A stretch of 64,000 nucleotides of DNA. Origin: Halorubellus sp034808145 (GTDB taxonomy: Archaea > Halobacteriota > Halobacteria > Halobacteriales > Natrialbaceae). Position numbers and translations under genes: made by a program. How positions within the stretch are numbered: position 1 is the first letter of the stretch; each line of letters begins with the position of its first letter. A model generated the notes under the pieces. That model did not search any database and was not told the origin of the DNA. It was given only the letters and a program-made list of their open reading frames with translations. The DNA lies in the NCBI RefSeq assembly GCF_034808145.1, contig NZ_JAXHGM010000010.1, forward strand, positions 45,175-109,174. Reading direction: 5' to 3'. Of the stretch, positions 53,354 through 62,201 are shown one piece after another.

Positions 53354-53427
53354 ACGCGACACACAGCTGGGCTTCCCCGCGACAACTCGCCGACACGCAT
53401 ACGGTCGTCTCGCTCCAACCGACGGCC

Positions 53428-54321
53428 GTGACGGAGCGCCGACCCCGCCGACGTCGGTACGTCCTCGCGCTCACCGGCATGGCGCGCCCCGACCAGCTGG
53501 CGCTCGTCTGCGTCGTGTACGCGCTGGGCGTCCTCGTCGCCGTCGCGCGCGGCGCCACGCACGCGAACGTCCTTGTCGGGGTCGGTGCACTCCTCGTGGT
53601 CGCCGTCGCCGTGCACTACGCGAACGAGTACGCGGACTACGACACCGACGCGCTCACCACCCGGACGCCGTACTCCGGCGGGAGCGGCGCGCTCCACGAC
53701 GCCGACCTGGGTCGGCCGTTCGCGCGGCGCGCGCTCGTCGGCGCGAGCGTGCTCGCCGTCCTCGCACTCCTCGCGACCGTCGTCGCGGGCGTCCCCGCGT
53801 CCGCCACCGCGCTCCTCTCGGCCATCCTCGTCGTCGGCGTCGCGTACTCGCTCGGCCCACGGCTCGCGTGGCGCGGCCTCGGCGAGGTCACGAACGCCGT
53901 CCTCGGCGGGCTCGCACTCCCGCTGTACGGCGTCGCCGTCACCGGCACCGCGCCGGACGTCGTCGACGCCCTCACCTTCCTCCCGTTCACCGCCATCGTG
54001 TTCGCGAACCTCCTCGCCACGCAGTGGCCCGACCGACGCGCCGACGCCCACGTCGGGAAACGCACCCTCGCCGTCATCCTCGACGCGCACACGCTCAGAC
54101 GGCTCTACGTCCTCGCCGCCGCCCTCGGCCTCGGCGGCGTCGGTGCACTCGTCGCTACCGGTCTCGCCCCCCTCGCGCTCCTCGCACTCGCCACGCCGAC
54201 CGCCGTCCTCCTCGCCGTCGGCGCCCGCCGATACGGCCGGACCGAATCGCCCGCAGCGACCGTTCACGCCATGCTCGTGCTCGCGTTCGCGTACGTCCTC
54301 ACCGCGGCCTGCGTCTGGTGA
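53428..54321 (+). CDS. UbiA-family prenyltransferase
   Basis: The 297-residue protein starts with GTG at 53428 and has about nine transmembrane segments. The first Asp-rich motif is NEYADYDTDALT, followed by PYSGGSGAL, and the second is the WPDRRADAHVGKR segment near residue 195. The spacing matches MenA/UbiA-type enzymes, which attach an isoprenoid chain to an aromatic or other acceptor in the membrane. A role in menaquinone or lipid synthesis is possible, but the acceptor is unknown. The gene faces away from the helix-turn-helix regulator across the 11-bp repeats. Confidence 0.82.
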   Translation: MTERRPRRRRYVLALTGMARPDQLALVCVVYALGVLVAVARGATHANVLVGVGALLVVAVAVHYANEYADYDTDALTTRTPYSGGSGALHDADLGRPFARRALVGASVLAVLALLATVVAGVPASATALLSAILVVGVAYSLGPRLAWRGLGEVTNAVLGGLALPLYGVAVTGTAPDVVDALTFLPFTAIVFANLLATQWPDRRADAHVGKRTLAVILDAHTLRRLYVLAAALGLGGVGALVATGLAPLALLALATPTAVLLAVGARRYGRTESPAATVHAMLVLAFAYVLTAACVW

Positions 54322-54493
54322 CGCGACCGGTGCACTCGCCCAGACGCGCCACGCGACCCACCCAGACGCGCGCCACCCGGCCCTAGGTACGTGCGAGAAC
54401 CGGTCACCGGTCACGGCACCGGACGCAGCGGCGCTCGTGGACGAGGGGCGCGACCGCGAGAACCACGCACACACCGGTCGGGGGGCAGATTTT

Positions 54494-54509
54494 TATCCGT
54501 GCGTACGGA
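54494..54509. promoter_or_regulatory. Palindrome overlapping the cheW TATA box
   Basis: ATCCGT (54494-54499) and ACGGAT (54504-54509) form a perfect palindrome around GCGT. The T-rich TATA candidate TTTTTAT covers about 54489-54495, 30-36 bp before the cheW ATG at 54525, so the palindrome overlaps its downstream edge. A bound dimer here should block the basal factors. Confidence 0.5.
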
Positions 54510-54524
54510 TTCACGAACACGAGA

Positions 54525-55097
54525 ATGTCCGCGGACCTCCCCGACGAACTACAGGACGTCGAGGTCGCCTCGTCGTCCGACGAGGAGACCAGAGAGCCGG
54601 AGACGGAGCGCGCAGGCGGCGACGGGGAGCCCGACGAGGTCGAGCAGTTCGTCGTGTTCCGCGTCGGCGACCACCGCCTCGCGATGAACGTCGACGCCGT
54701 GAAGAACATCGTCAAGGTCGGCGAGCTGACGCGCGTCCCGCGAGCCGCGAACGCCATCGACGGCATCATGGACCTGCGCGGGGAGATCACCGCGGTGATC
54801 GACTCGCGGAGTCACTTCACGACGCGCGTCGACGAACCGCCCGAGAACGACCAGCGCATCATCGTCTTCGACATGCCACAGGACCGGCAATCGGCCGGAA
54901 TCAGGGTGGACACCGTGGAGGGCGTCGAGCTGTTCCCGCTCAAGTACGTGACGCCGAGCGAGGACGCGACCGACGAGACCGCCGACCATCCGCTCGTCGC
55001 CGCGCTGCTTCGCCGCGTCGAGAACGGCGAGCGAACCGAGCCGATCGGCCTCGTCGACGTCGAAGGCATCATCGAAGCGTCCGGCCCGACGAGGTAG
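54525..55097 (+). CDS. cheW: Chemotaxis coupling protein CheW
   Basis: This 190-residue protein has an acidic, disordered leader of about 38 residues, then the CheW fold: QFVVFRVGDHRLAMNVDAVK, LTRVPRAANAIDGIMDLRGE (the family's core) and IIVFDMPQDRQSAGIRVDTV. It links transducers to CheA in the cytoplasmic signalling array. It opens the operon behind its own promoter with a palindrome. The 167-bp gap before cheY suggests a second promoter there. Confidence 0.95.
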   Translation: MSADLPDELQDVEVASSSDEETREPETERAGGDGEPDEVEQFVVFRVGDHRLAMNVDAVKNIVKVGELTRVPRAANAIDGIMDLRGEITAVIDSRSHFTTRVDEPPENDQRIIVFDMPQDRQSAGIRVDTVEGVELFPLKYVTPSEDATDETADHPLVAALLRRVENGERTEPIGLVDVEGIIEASGPTR

Positions 55098-55190
55098 GCC
55101 GCGGGAGAACGTGTCATAGTCACGTCGCGACAGCATCGGTAGGAACCCCCTGAAACACCGTCAAGGCGTAGTAGCGACCTCATACCACTA

Positions 55191-55208
55191 GTTATCGGGG
55201 ATGATAAC
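55191..55208. promoter_or_regulatory. Inverted repeat upstream of cheY
   Basis: GTTATC (55191-55196) and GATAAC (55203-55208) form a perfect inverted repeat with a 6-nt centre. An AT-rich CATTTATG box follows at 55219-55226, about 40 bp before the cheY ATG. It is a candidate promoter with an upstream control site. A weak hairpin for transcription past cheW is an alternative. Confidence 0.4.
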
Positions 55209-55264
55209 CGGGCAATAGCATTTATGTTTTTGCTTCGTCTAACGATGCTTGGTGTATTAACCGA

Positions 55265-55627
55265 ATGTCGACAGGGGTGCTCATCGTGGACGACTCTCAT
55301 TTTATGCGGAATCTCCTCAGACAGATTCTGGAGGACGATTACGAGATACTCGGAGAGGCGTCCAACGGGGCCGAAGCGGTGAAATTGTACAAGGAACAGG
55401 AACCGGACATCGTCATGATGGACATCGTGATGCCGAAGTGTAACGGCATCAAGGCGACAGCCGCCATCAAGAAACTCGACCCGAACTCGCGGGTCATCAT
55501 GTGCACGTCCGTCGGCCAGCGCGAGAAGATGAAGCTCGCCGTCAAGGCCGGTGCGGACGGCTACGTGACGAAGCCGTTCGAGGAACCCAGCGTCAGGAAG
55601 GCGCTGAAGGACGTCGTGCCTGCATGA
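55265..55627 (+). CDS. cheY: Chemotaxis response regulator CheY
   Basis: This 120-residue single-domain receiver has the acid pocket in VLIVDDS (D9, D10), the phosphorylated D53 in IVMMDIVMP, T81 in MCTSVGQ and K103 in YVTKPF. The length and the KCNGIKATAAIKK segment are typical of archaeal CheY. It is phosphorylated by CheA and acts on the archaellum motor through adaptor proteins that are not visible here. Its stop overlaps the cheB start by 4 nt (ATGA). Confidence 0.96.
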   Translation: MSTGVLIVDDSHFMRNLLRQILEDDYEILGEASNGAEAVKLYKEQEPDIVMMDIVMPKCNGIKATAAIKKLDPNSRVIMCTSVGQREKMKLAVKAGADGYVTKPFEEPSVRKALKDVVPA

Positions 55628-56748
55628 CGAGCGTGCTGGTCGTCGACGACTCGCAGTTCATGCGCACTGTCATCGGGAACGTGGTCGCGGACCACGGGTA
55701 CCGTGTGCTGAGCGCCAGCGACGGCCAGGAAGCCATCGAGATGGTGCACGAACACGACCCGGACGTCATCACGATGGACGTGGAGATGCCCGGGATGGAC
55801 GGCATCGAAGCCGTGTCGCGCATCATGGCGTCGAAACCGACGCCGATCTTGATGTTGTCCGCGCACACCGAGCAGGGCGCGGAGGCGACGCTCGACGCGC
55901 TCGCGCGCGGCGCCGTCGACTTCCTCGCCAAACCCGGTGGCGAGGTGACGCGGGACATCGAATCGCTCGGCGACCGTATCGTGGAGAAGCTCGAAGCGGT
56001 CGCCAGCGCGGACCTGTCGTCGATCGCGCCGACGGACGGACGGACCGCGGCCACAGCGGAGTCGACGACGACGGCGCGTGCCAGTCGACCGGAGACGAGC
56101 GACCGGTCGGCGGCTGCGGGCGACTCGTCCGTCGAACCGGACCGTGCGTTCGTCGAGCACCCCACTGTCGTCATCGGGGCGTCCACAGGGGGGCCGAAGA
56201 TACTCGAGAGCATCCTGCGGTCGCTCCCGGTGACGCTCGACCCGAAAGTGCTGGTCGTCCAGCACATGCCCGAGAGCTTCACGGACCGGCTCGCCGCTCG
56301 CCTCGACTCGTTCCTGCCGTTCGACGTGTCCGAAGCGTCGGACGGGCAGCGCGTGACCGACGGCGACGTCGTGGTCGCGAAAGGCGGGTATCATCTCGAG
56401 GTCACGTCGAACGTCGCCGGGAACCTCCGCGTGCGCCTGACCGAGGGCGAGCGCGTTCACGGCGTCCGTCCCGCGATCGACGTGACGATGCAGACGGCCG
56501 CGGACCGCGTGTCTGACCCGCTCGTCGGCGTGGCGTTGACCGGCATGGGGAAGGACGGTGCCGCGGGTATCGAGGCGATCAAACGAGCAGGTGGGACGAC
56601 CATCGCGCAGGACGAGGCGTCAAGTCCGGTGTTCGGTATCCCCGAGAAGGCGATCGCGACGGGGTGCGTCGACCACGTTCGGTCGGCCGCAGACGTACCG
56701 GGTGCTATCTGTGACGCGTTCGCGCAGGAGGCTTCGAGCCATGGATGA
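55624..56748 (+). CDS. cheB: Chemotaxis protein-glutamate methylesterase CheB
   Basis: The start at 55624 (MTSVLVVDDSQFMRTV) gives 374 residues. The receiver domain (1 to about 120) has its phosphorylated Asp in ITMDVEMPGMDG. A Thr/Ala/Ser-rich linker covers about 130-180, then comes the methylesterase domain with VVIGASTGGPKI (Ser), VQHMPESFTDRLA (His) and GMGKDGAAGIEA (Asp). It removes methyl groups from transducer Glu residues and deamidates Gln. The stop overlaps cheA by 8 nt. Confidence 0.96.
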   Translation: MTSVLVVDDSQFMRTVIGNVVADHGYRVLSASDGQEAIEMVHEHDPDVITMDVEMPGMDGIEAVSRIMASKPTPILMLSAHTEQGAEATLDALARGAVDFLAKPGGEVTRDIESLGDRIVEKLEAVASADLSSIAPTDGRTAATAESTTTARASRPETSDRSAAAGDSSVEPDRAFVEHPTVVIGASTGGPKILESILRSLPVTLDPKVLVVQHMPESFTDRLAARLDSFLPFDVSEASDGQRVTDGDVVVAKGGYHLEVTSNVAGNLRVRLTEGERVHGVRPAIDVTMQTAADRVSDPLVGVALTGMGKDGAAGIEAIKRAGGTTIAQDEASSPVFGIPEKAIATGCVDHVRSAADVPGAICDAFAQEASSHG

Positions 56749-59700
56749 GTACGTACGCGACTTCGTGCAGGAAGGAGAAGAGAACGTCACCGAGCTGAAC
56801 AACGCGCTCCTGGAGTTGGAGCACGAGCCCGGGGACGAGGAGGCGATGGACCGCATCTTCCGGATGGCGCACACCCTGAAGGGGAACGCGGGCGCGATGG
56901 GGTTCGAGGAGGCGAGCGACCTCGCGCACGCCATCGAGGACCTGCTGGACGCGGTGCGGGCGGGCCAGATGGCGGTGTCGGCGGACCTGATGGACGACGT
57001 GTTCGACGCGGTCGACGAGTTCGAGACGATGCTCGACGACGTGCGCGAGCACGGCGAGATCCGGACGGACCCGAGCGACACCATCGACCGGCTTCGTGCG
57101 GTGGAGGCGGCGGCGACGGGCGCGCCCGGCATCACGGATCCGTCCGAGGACGACCTCGAGGACGCGGTCCGCGGGCTGGACGACCTCGACGAACCCGACC
57201 ACACGGTCTATCACGTCCGGCTTGCGGTCGTCCAGGAGGAGGGCGTGAACAACGCGGCGCTCGTCGTCGATGCGCTCGAGGACGCGTTCGACCTGCTCGG
57301 GACGACGCCGTCGCGGGACGTCGTCGAAGCGGACGATGCGAGCGGTCGCATCGACGCCGTGTTCGGGAGTGCGGTGACGCCCGGCGCCATCGAGGCGGCG
57401 TTGGAGCCCGTGGAGGCCGTCGACGACTGGATCATCACGGACGTCACGTCGCGCTACGCGGAAGCGGAGTCGGTGACGGACGAGTCCGCCGATGCGGCGG
57501 CCGCGTCGGCGGAACCGCTTCCCGACGACCCGGCCGCGGAGATCGACGAGGACGTCGCGCAGGACATGAGCGTCGACGAGCTCCTCGGGGAGTTCAACGA
57601 GTACGACGACCTGGACGCGCTCGTCGAGGAGATGGACGACGTGTCCGGGTTCGACGACCTCGGCGAGGCCGGGTCGTTCGACGACCTCGACCTCGGCGAG
57701 GACCTGGAGCCCGACGACGAACCGGCGGACGACCCGCTCGGCGGTGACGACCTCGCCGGTGACGACGACCTCGACCTCGGCGGCGATGACCTCGCTGGAG
57801 ACGACGAACTCGACCTCGGTGGTGACGACCTCACCGGTGACGACGACCTCGACCTCGGCGGCGACGACGAGACAACGGCCGACGCCGGCGATGCGGACGA
57901 CCCGGAACAGGTCGAGGACGCGGCGGAGACGTTCGCGGAACTCAAACAGGAGGTCGACCCCGTCGGGTTCGACGAACTCCAGGACGAACTGGACGAACTC
58001 GAGTTCGACGAGTACAGCGACGAGGAGGAGGTCGGGTTCGACGAACTCCTCGGCGACGACTTCGAGGAGGGCGACGACGACTTCTTCGGCGACGACGTGG
58101 ACATCGACGACGGCGACGTCGACGACATCCTCGTCGACGACGTCACCGGCTTCGACGAAGCCGACGCCGAAGCGGACTCGGTCGAAGCCGACGCCGAAAC
58201 GGACTCGGTCGAAGCCGACGCCGAAGCGGATTCGGTCGAAGCCGATTCGATTCCGGCCGACGTCTCGACCGAGGATGTGGACGCCGGCGAGACCGCTGTC
58301 GACGCCGCGACCGCGGCTGACGAGGCCGCCGCTGTCGGTGACGCGCTCGACGATGCGCAGACGGCAGACGCGACCGTGGACGCGGACGCATCCGAGACCA
58401 CTGACGCGGACGCACCCGAGACCGCAGACACGGCCGCTGACGCGGGTGCACCCGAGACCGCAGACGCGACCGTCGACGACGGGTTCGACGAGGCGGCGAC
58501 TGCGGAGGACGGGTTCGACAGCGCACCGGACGTTGGCGGGTTCGACGAACCAACGACCGTCGACGCCGGTGGCGACGACGAGTTCGGGCTCGAATCCGCC
58601 GACCCCGACGGTGACACGTCGTTCGACGACGTCGACGACCCCTTCGAGGGGACTGAGACGCCCGCGAGCGCCGACGCCGACGCAGGGTTCGGCGAAGACT
58701 TCGAGAGCGAGGGCATCGACAGCGACTTCGACACGGACGACTCGTTCGCGGCCGATACCGACGACTCGTTCGACGTCGAGAGCGGAGACGGGTTCGAGAC
58801 TGACGCCGACCTCGACTTCGGCGAGGACGACGCGCCCGACGTCGACGCGGAGACGGAGGCGTCCTCGACGGCCGGGCCGCTCGCGGACGTCGACGAAGCC
58901 GACCTCGACAGCGTCGAGGTCGGCGAGTTCGAGCTCGACGAACCGGAAGCGGAGACGACGACCGCCGACAGCGACGTCCAGACCGGCGACTTCGGTACCG
59001 ACGCCGGCTTCGGGGACGACGCGGCGTCGAGCGGCGTCGAGTACGACGGCGTCGACGCCGGCGGGTTCGACGACGCACCCGAGGACGCGGCCGACGTGGA
59101 CGCGCCAGACGGCGAGATGGACCCCGACGAGGCACGCGCGCTCGTCGACGCCACGCTCCCGAGCTCGGGCGACGAGACCGGCGACAGCGACGTGCAGTCC
59201 GTGCGCGTCGACGTCGACCAGGTCGACCGCCTCCTGAACCTCGTCGAGGGACTCGTCACGAACCGCGTCCGCCTCCGCCGTGCCGTCGAGGAGGACGCGG
59301 GCCCCGCACAGCTCGACGACGACCTCGACGAGCTCGAGGACATCACGGGCGAACTCCAGGATACCGTGATGGACATCCGCCTCGTCCCGCTCAAGATGAC
59401 CGCGAACAAACTCCCCCGCGTCGTGCGTGACGTCTCGCGCGAACAGGGGAAGGACGTGGACTTCGAGATGGACGGCGAGGACGTCGAGATGGACCGCACC
59501 ATCCTCGACGAGATCAGCGACCCGCTCGTGCACCTCGTGCGGAACGCCGTCGACCACGGCATCGAATCCCGCGAGGAACGCGAGGGACTGGACAAACCGG
59601 ACACGGGGACCGTGACGCTCGAAGCACGGCGTGCACGGGACCGCGTCGTCGTCGAGGTCACCGACGACGGCCGCGGCCTCGACCCGGACGTCCTCCGCGA

Positions 59701-60331
59701 CGAAGCCGTCGAGGAGGACATCCTCAGCCGCGAGGAAGCGGACGCGCTATCGGACAACGACGCGCGCGAACTCGTGTTCCATCCGGGGCTGTCGACGGCC
59801 GCGGAGGTCACGGACGTCAGTGGCCGTGGGGTGGGGATGGACGTCGTTCGGTCGACGGTCGAGGACCTCGACGGCGAGGTCGAGATCGAGAGCGAACTCG
59901 GCGCCGGGACCACGATCCGACTCGTGCTCCCGGTGTCGGTCGCCATCGACGACGTCCTCTTCGTGGAATGCGGCGACGAGGAGTTCGGCATCCCGACGAA
60001 GGTCGTCCGGGACATCGGCTCCGCCGCAGCGGTGGAACAAGGCGACGACCGCGAGGTCGTTCGAACCGACGACGGGGACGAGACCCCGCTCGTACGCCTC
60101 GGAGACGCGCTCGGCTCGCCGGGTAGCGCTCGGGCGGACGGCGGCGGCATGCTCCTGCACGTCCGCGGGGACGTGCGGGACGTGGCGCTGCACTGCGACC
60201 GCGTTCAGGGCCAACAGGAGGTCGTCGTGAAACCGTACGACGACGTCCTCGGGGGTATCCCCGGGCTCTCTGGCGCGACCGTCCTCGGGGAGGGCGAGGT
60301 CGTGAACATCCTCGACGTGAAAACGCTATGA
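56741..60331 (+). CDS. cheA: Chemotaxis histidine kinase CheA with giant acidic linker
   Basis: The start at 56741 (MDEYVRDFVQEGEEN) gives 1196 residues, nearly twice the usual haloarchaeal length (Halobacterium CheA is about 670). P1 carries the phosphorylated H44 in MAHTLKGNAGAMG, and a P2-like CheY-binding domain follows (about 155-245). An acidic, repeat-bearing linker fills about 245-815. P3 then starts at VRVDVDQVDRLLNLVEGLV. P4 has LVRNAVDHGIESREER, VTDDGRGLDP and GRGVGMDVV, and P5 closes the protein with the CheW-like fold. All catalytic parts are intact. The linker contains 39-bp and 27-bp DNA repeats. CheA phosphorylates CheY and CheB. Confidence 0.96.
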   Translation: MDEYVRDFVQEGEENVTELNNALLELEHEPGDEEAMDRIFRMAHTLKGNAGAMGFEEASDLAHAIEDLLDAVRAGQMAVSADLMDDVFDAVDEFETMLDDVREHGEIRTDPSDTIDRLRAVEAAATGAPGITDPSEDDLEDAVRGLDDLDEPDHTVYHVRLAVVQEEGVNNAALVVDALEDAFDLLGTTPSRDVVEADDASGRIDAVFGSAVTPGAIEAALEPVEAVDDWIITDVTSRYAEAESVTDESADAAAASAEPLPDDPAAEIDEDVAQDMSVDELLGEFNEYDDLDALVEEMDDVSGFDDLGEAGSFDDLDLGEDLEPDDEPADDPLGGDDLAGDDDLDLGGDDLAGDDELDLGGDDLTGDDDLDLGGDDETTADAGDADDPEQVEDAAETFAELKQEVDPVGFDELQDELDELEFDEYSDEEEVGFDELLGDDFEEGDDDFFGDDVDIDDGDVDDILVDDVTGFDEADAEADSVEADAETDSVEADAEADSVEADSIPADVSTEDVDAGETAVDAATAADEAAAVGDALDDAQTADATVDADASETTDADAPETADTAADAGAPETADATVDDGFDEAATAEDGFDSAPDVGGFDEPTTVDAGGDDEFGLESADPDGDTSFDDVDDPFEGTETPASADADAGFGEDFESEGIDSDFDTDDSFAADTDDSFDVESGDGFETDADLDFGEDDAPDVDAETEASSTAGPLADVDEADLDSVEVGEFELDEPEAETTTADSDVQTGDFGTDAGFGDDAASSGVEYDGVDAGGFDDAPEDAADVDAPDGEMDPDEARALVDATLPSSGDETGDSDVQSVRVDVDQVDRLLNLVEGLVTNRVRLRRAVEEDAGPAQLDDDLDELEDITGELQDTVMDIRLVPLKMTANKLPRVVRDVSREQGKDVDFEMDGEDVEMDRTILDEISDPLVHLVRNAVDHGIESREEREGLDKPDTGTVTLEARRARDRVVVEVTDDGRGLDPDVLRDEAVEEDILSREEADALSDNDARELVFHPGLSTAAEVTDVSGRGVGMDVVRSTVEDLDGEVEIESELGAGTTIRLVLPVSVAIDDVLFVECGDEEFGIPTKVVRDIGSAAAVEQGDDREVVRTDDGDETPLVRLGDALGSPGSARADGGGMLLHVRGDVRDVALHCDRVQGQQEVVVKPYDDVLGGIPGLSGATVLGEGEVVNILDVKTL
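57740..57871 (+). repeat. 39-bp tandem repeat in the cheA linker
   Basis: Three 39-bp units (57740-57856) code for GGDDLAGDDDLDL with one change per later copy, and a partial fourth (GGDDE) ends at 57871. They cover residues 334 to about 377 of CheA. Confidence 0.8.
58157..58237 (+). repeat. 27-bp tandem repeat in the cheA linker
   Basis: Three 27-bp units (58157, 58184, 58211) code for EADAEADSV, EADAETDSV and EADAEADSV, followed by a truncated copy. The codons differ very little, which points to recent duplication. They cover residues 473-499 of CheA. Confidence 0.8.
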
Positions 60332-60344
60332 GAGCAAACAAACC

Positions 60345-60950
60345 ATGAGCTTGATGGTAGACATCCGGAAGCTTAGCTTCATCAACGAGATGGCAAAGGT
60401 GGGGACGAACGGCGTCGCCGAGAACATGAGTAAACTCACGGGCGAGAACGCCCAGATGGAGGTGACGAAGACGAACTTCATCGACGTGAAGGACATCAAG
60501 TCCCAGCTCGACGACGGGAAGCGCGTCGGCGTCCGCGTGCGGCTGATGGAGCCGCCGCACGGGCACGTGCTCATCCTCTTCCCGGAATCGTCAGCGAAGA
60601 AGGTGACCGCGCTGATGCTGTCGGACATGGTCGACGACATGGGTGACGTGTCCGGGGAGATGGCGCGTTCGGCGGTCGAGGAGCTCGGGAACATGATGGC
60701 GAGCGGGTTCATCGACGGATGGGCGGACGTGCTCGGTCGCACCATCGACATCGCGACGCCCCAGCTCGTGTACGCACCCGCCGGCGACATCGTCGAGCGG
60801 ACCGCGGGACTGGGCGGCGAGGATCTCGCGCTGTTCTTCGACTCGAACCTGACCGTCCCGAGTTACGATATCGCCGCCGAGATCTACGCGTTCCCCGACC
60901 TCGAGGAGTTCGTGGAGATGGTCAACGCGATCGAGGCACGGCCCCAATGA
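60345..60950 (+). CDS. cheC: CheY-P phosphatase CheC
   Basis: This 201-residue protein has the CheC fold with one intact phosphatase half-site: SAVEELGNMMASGFIDGW, where E and N, then 22 residues, then P (TIDIATP), match the family signature. The equivalent N-terminal half-site has Lys in place of Asn (NEMAKVGTNG), so only one site is likely active. It dephosphorylates CheY and binds CheD. It starts 13 nt after cheA and overlaps the next gene by 4 nt. Confidence 0.92.
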   Translation: MSLMVDIRKLSFINEMAKVGTNGVAENMSKLTGENAQMEVTKTNFIDVKDIKSQLDDGKRVGVRVRLMEPPHGHVLILFPESSAKKVTALMLSDMVDDMGDVSGEMARSAVEELGNMMASGFIDGWADVLGRTIDIATPQLVYAPAGDIVERTAGLGGEDLALFFDSNLTVPSYDIAAEIYAFPDLEEFVEMVNAIEARPQ

Positions 60951-62188
60951 AACTGGACATCAAGGCACTCGGGACGTTCTACGAGATGGCGCGCGAAGGC
61001 GCCGGCCTCGCCGCAGGCCGCCTGACGCGGATGACGGGCGTCGAGACGAGAGTCGGCGTGACGAAACTGAACTTCATGCGGGGGTCGGAGATCCAGAAGG
61101 AGTTCGACGACGACACCGACAAGGTCGGCGTCCGCGTGGAGCTCTCGGACGGTATCGACGGGCATTCGGTCATCGTGTTCGACCGCGAGAGCGCGCTTCG
61201 CGTCGTCTCCACGCTCCTCGACGACACCGGTGACGAGTTCGACGACATGAGTCGGAGTGCCGTCACCGAGGTCGGGCAGATCATGAACGCCGGGTTCATC
61301 GACGGGTGGGCGGACGTCCTCGAGACGGGTATCGACGTGGAGACTCCCGAGTTCGTCGAGGGGGCGACGGCGATGGACTTCATCGGCGACCTCGAGGAGG
61401 CGCCGGACGCCGACGACTTCGCGCTGCTCTTCCAGAGCAAGATAGAGGCGGTCGACACCGAGATCGAGTTCCGGCATTACCTGTTCCCGGAGCGCGAGTC
61501 GATGGCGGCGGTCCTCGACCGGCACCGCGACCCGAACTCGGTCGGTATCGAGTACGACAAGCTCGCCGGATTCGACGAGATGGCGAAACAGGGCGCGAAG
61601 GAGGTGGCGTCGAACATCACGACCCTGACCGGTATCGAGACCGAGGTCGAGGTCCGCCGGTTGAACTTCGCGAGTCTCGAAGCCATCCCGGAGGAGATCG
61701 ACGACGAGATGCTCGTCGGCGTCGCGCACGAACTCGACGGGAAGCCGTCGGGGTACCTGTTGTTCCTGTTCGACGAGCAGAGCGCGCGCGAGGTCGTCGA
61801 AGCGACGGTGCCGAGCCCGCCCGACGACGAGTTCGGCGACCTCGGCGTCTCCGCCATCAAGGAGCTCGGGAACATCATGGCGAGCGGGTTCATCGACGGG
61901 TGGGCGAACGTCCTCGGGACGACCATCGATCACTCGCCGCCGGAGTACATCCACGACTACGGCGCTGCGGTCATCGACCCGGTCGTCATCCAGCTCGGCG
62001 AGGACCAGGAGTTCGCGTTCGTGTTCGACACCGTGATGCGCGCGAACGACCGCGAGTTCGACTGCTCGATCTACGCGATCCCGAACCAGGACGACCTGGA
62101 GCGTGCGTTGAACGAGCTCGACGTGGAGAAGGTCGCGGACGCCGAAACGAAGGCCGACGTCTCGATAGACGAACTGGAGAACGCATGA
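60947..62188 (+). CDS. Tandem double-domain CheC protein
   Basis: The start at 60947 (MKLDIKALGTFYEMAREGAG) gives 413 residues, twice the size of CheC, with two CheC domains (about 1-190 and 200-390). In domain 1 the signature reads SAVTEVGQIMNAGFIDGW with Gln (residue 111, codon at 61277) where Asn is catalytic. In domain 2 it reads SAIKELGNIMASGFIDGW with the full E-N-x22-P set. The N-terminal half-sites of both domains are not conserved. So domain 2 should be active and domain 1 probably serves in binding CheD, CheY or a transducer (inference). It overlaps cheC and precedes cheD by 13 nt. Confidence 0.85.
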   Translation: MKLDIKALGTFYEMAREGAGLAAGRLTRMTGVETRVGVTKLNFMRGSEIQKEFDDDTDKVGVRVELSDGIDGHSVIVFDRESALRVVSTLLDDTGDEFDDMSRSAVTEVGQIMNAGFIDGWADVLETGIDVETPEFVEGATAMDFIGDLEEAPDADDFALLFQSKIEAVDTEIEFRHYLFPERESMAAVLDRHRDPNSVGIEYDKLAGFDEMAKQGAKEVASNITTLTGIETEVEVRRLNFASLEAIPEEIDDEMLVGVAHELDGKPSGYLLFLFDEQSAREVVEATVPSPPDDEFGDLGVSAIKELGNIMASGFIDGWANVLGTTIDHSPPEYIHDYGAAVIDPVVIQLGEDQEFAFVFDTVMRANDREFDCSIYAIPNQDDLERALNELDVEKVADAETKADVSIDELENA

Positions 62189-62201
62189 CGATGGAGGACG
62201 C

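Noticed and set aside
56705..60150. Long antisense frames across cheA
   Set aside because: These are shadows of the acidic linker; the sense strand carries the complete CheA motifs.
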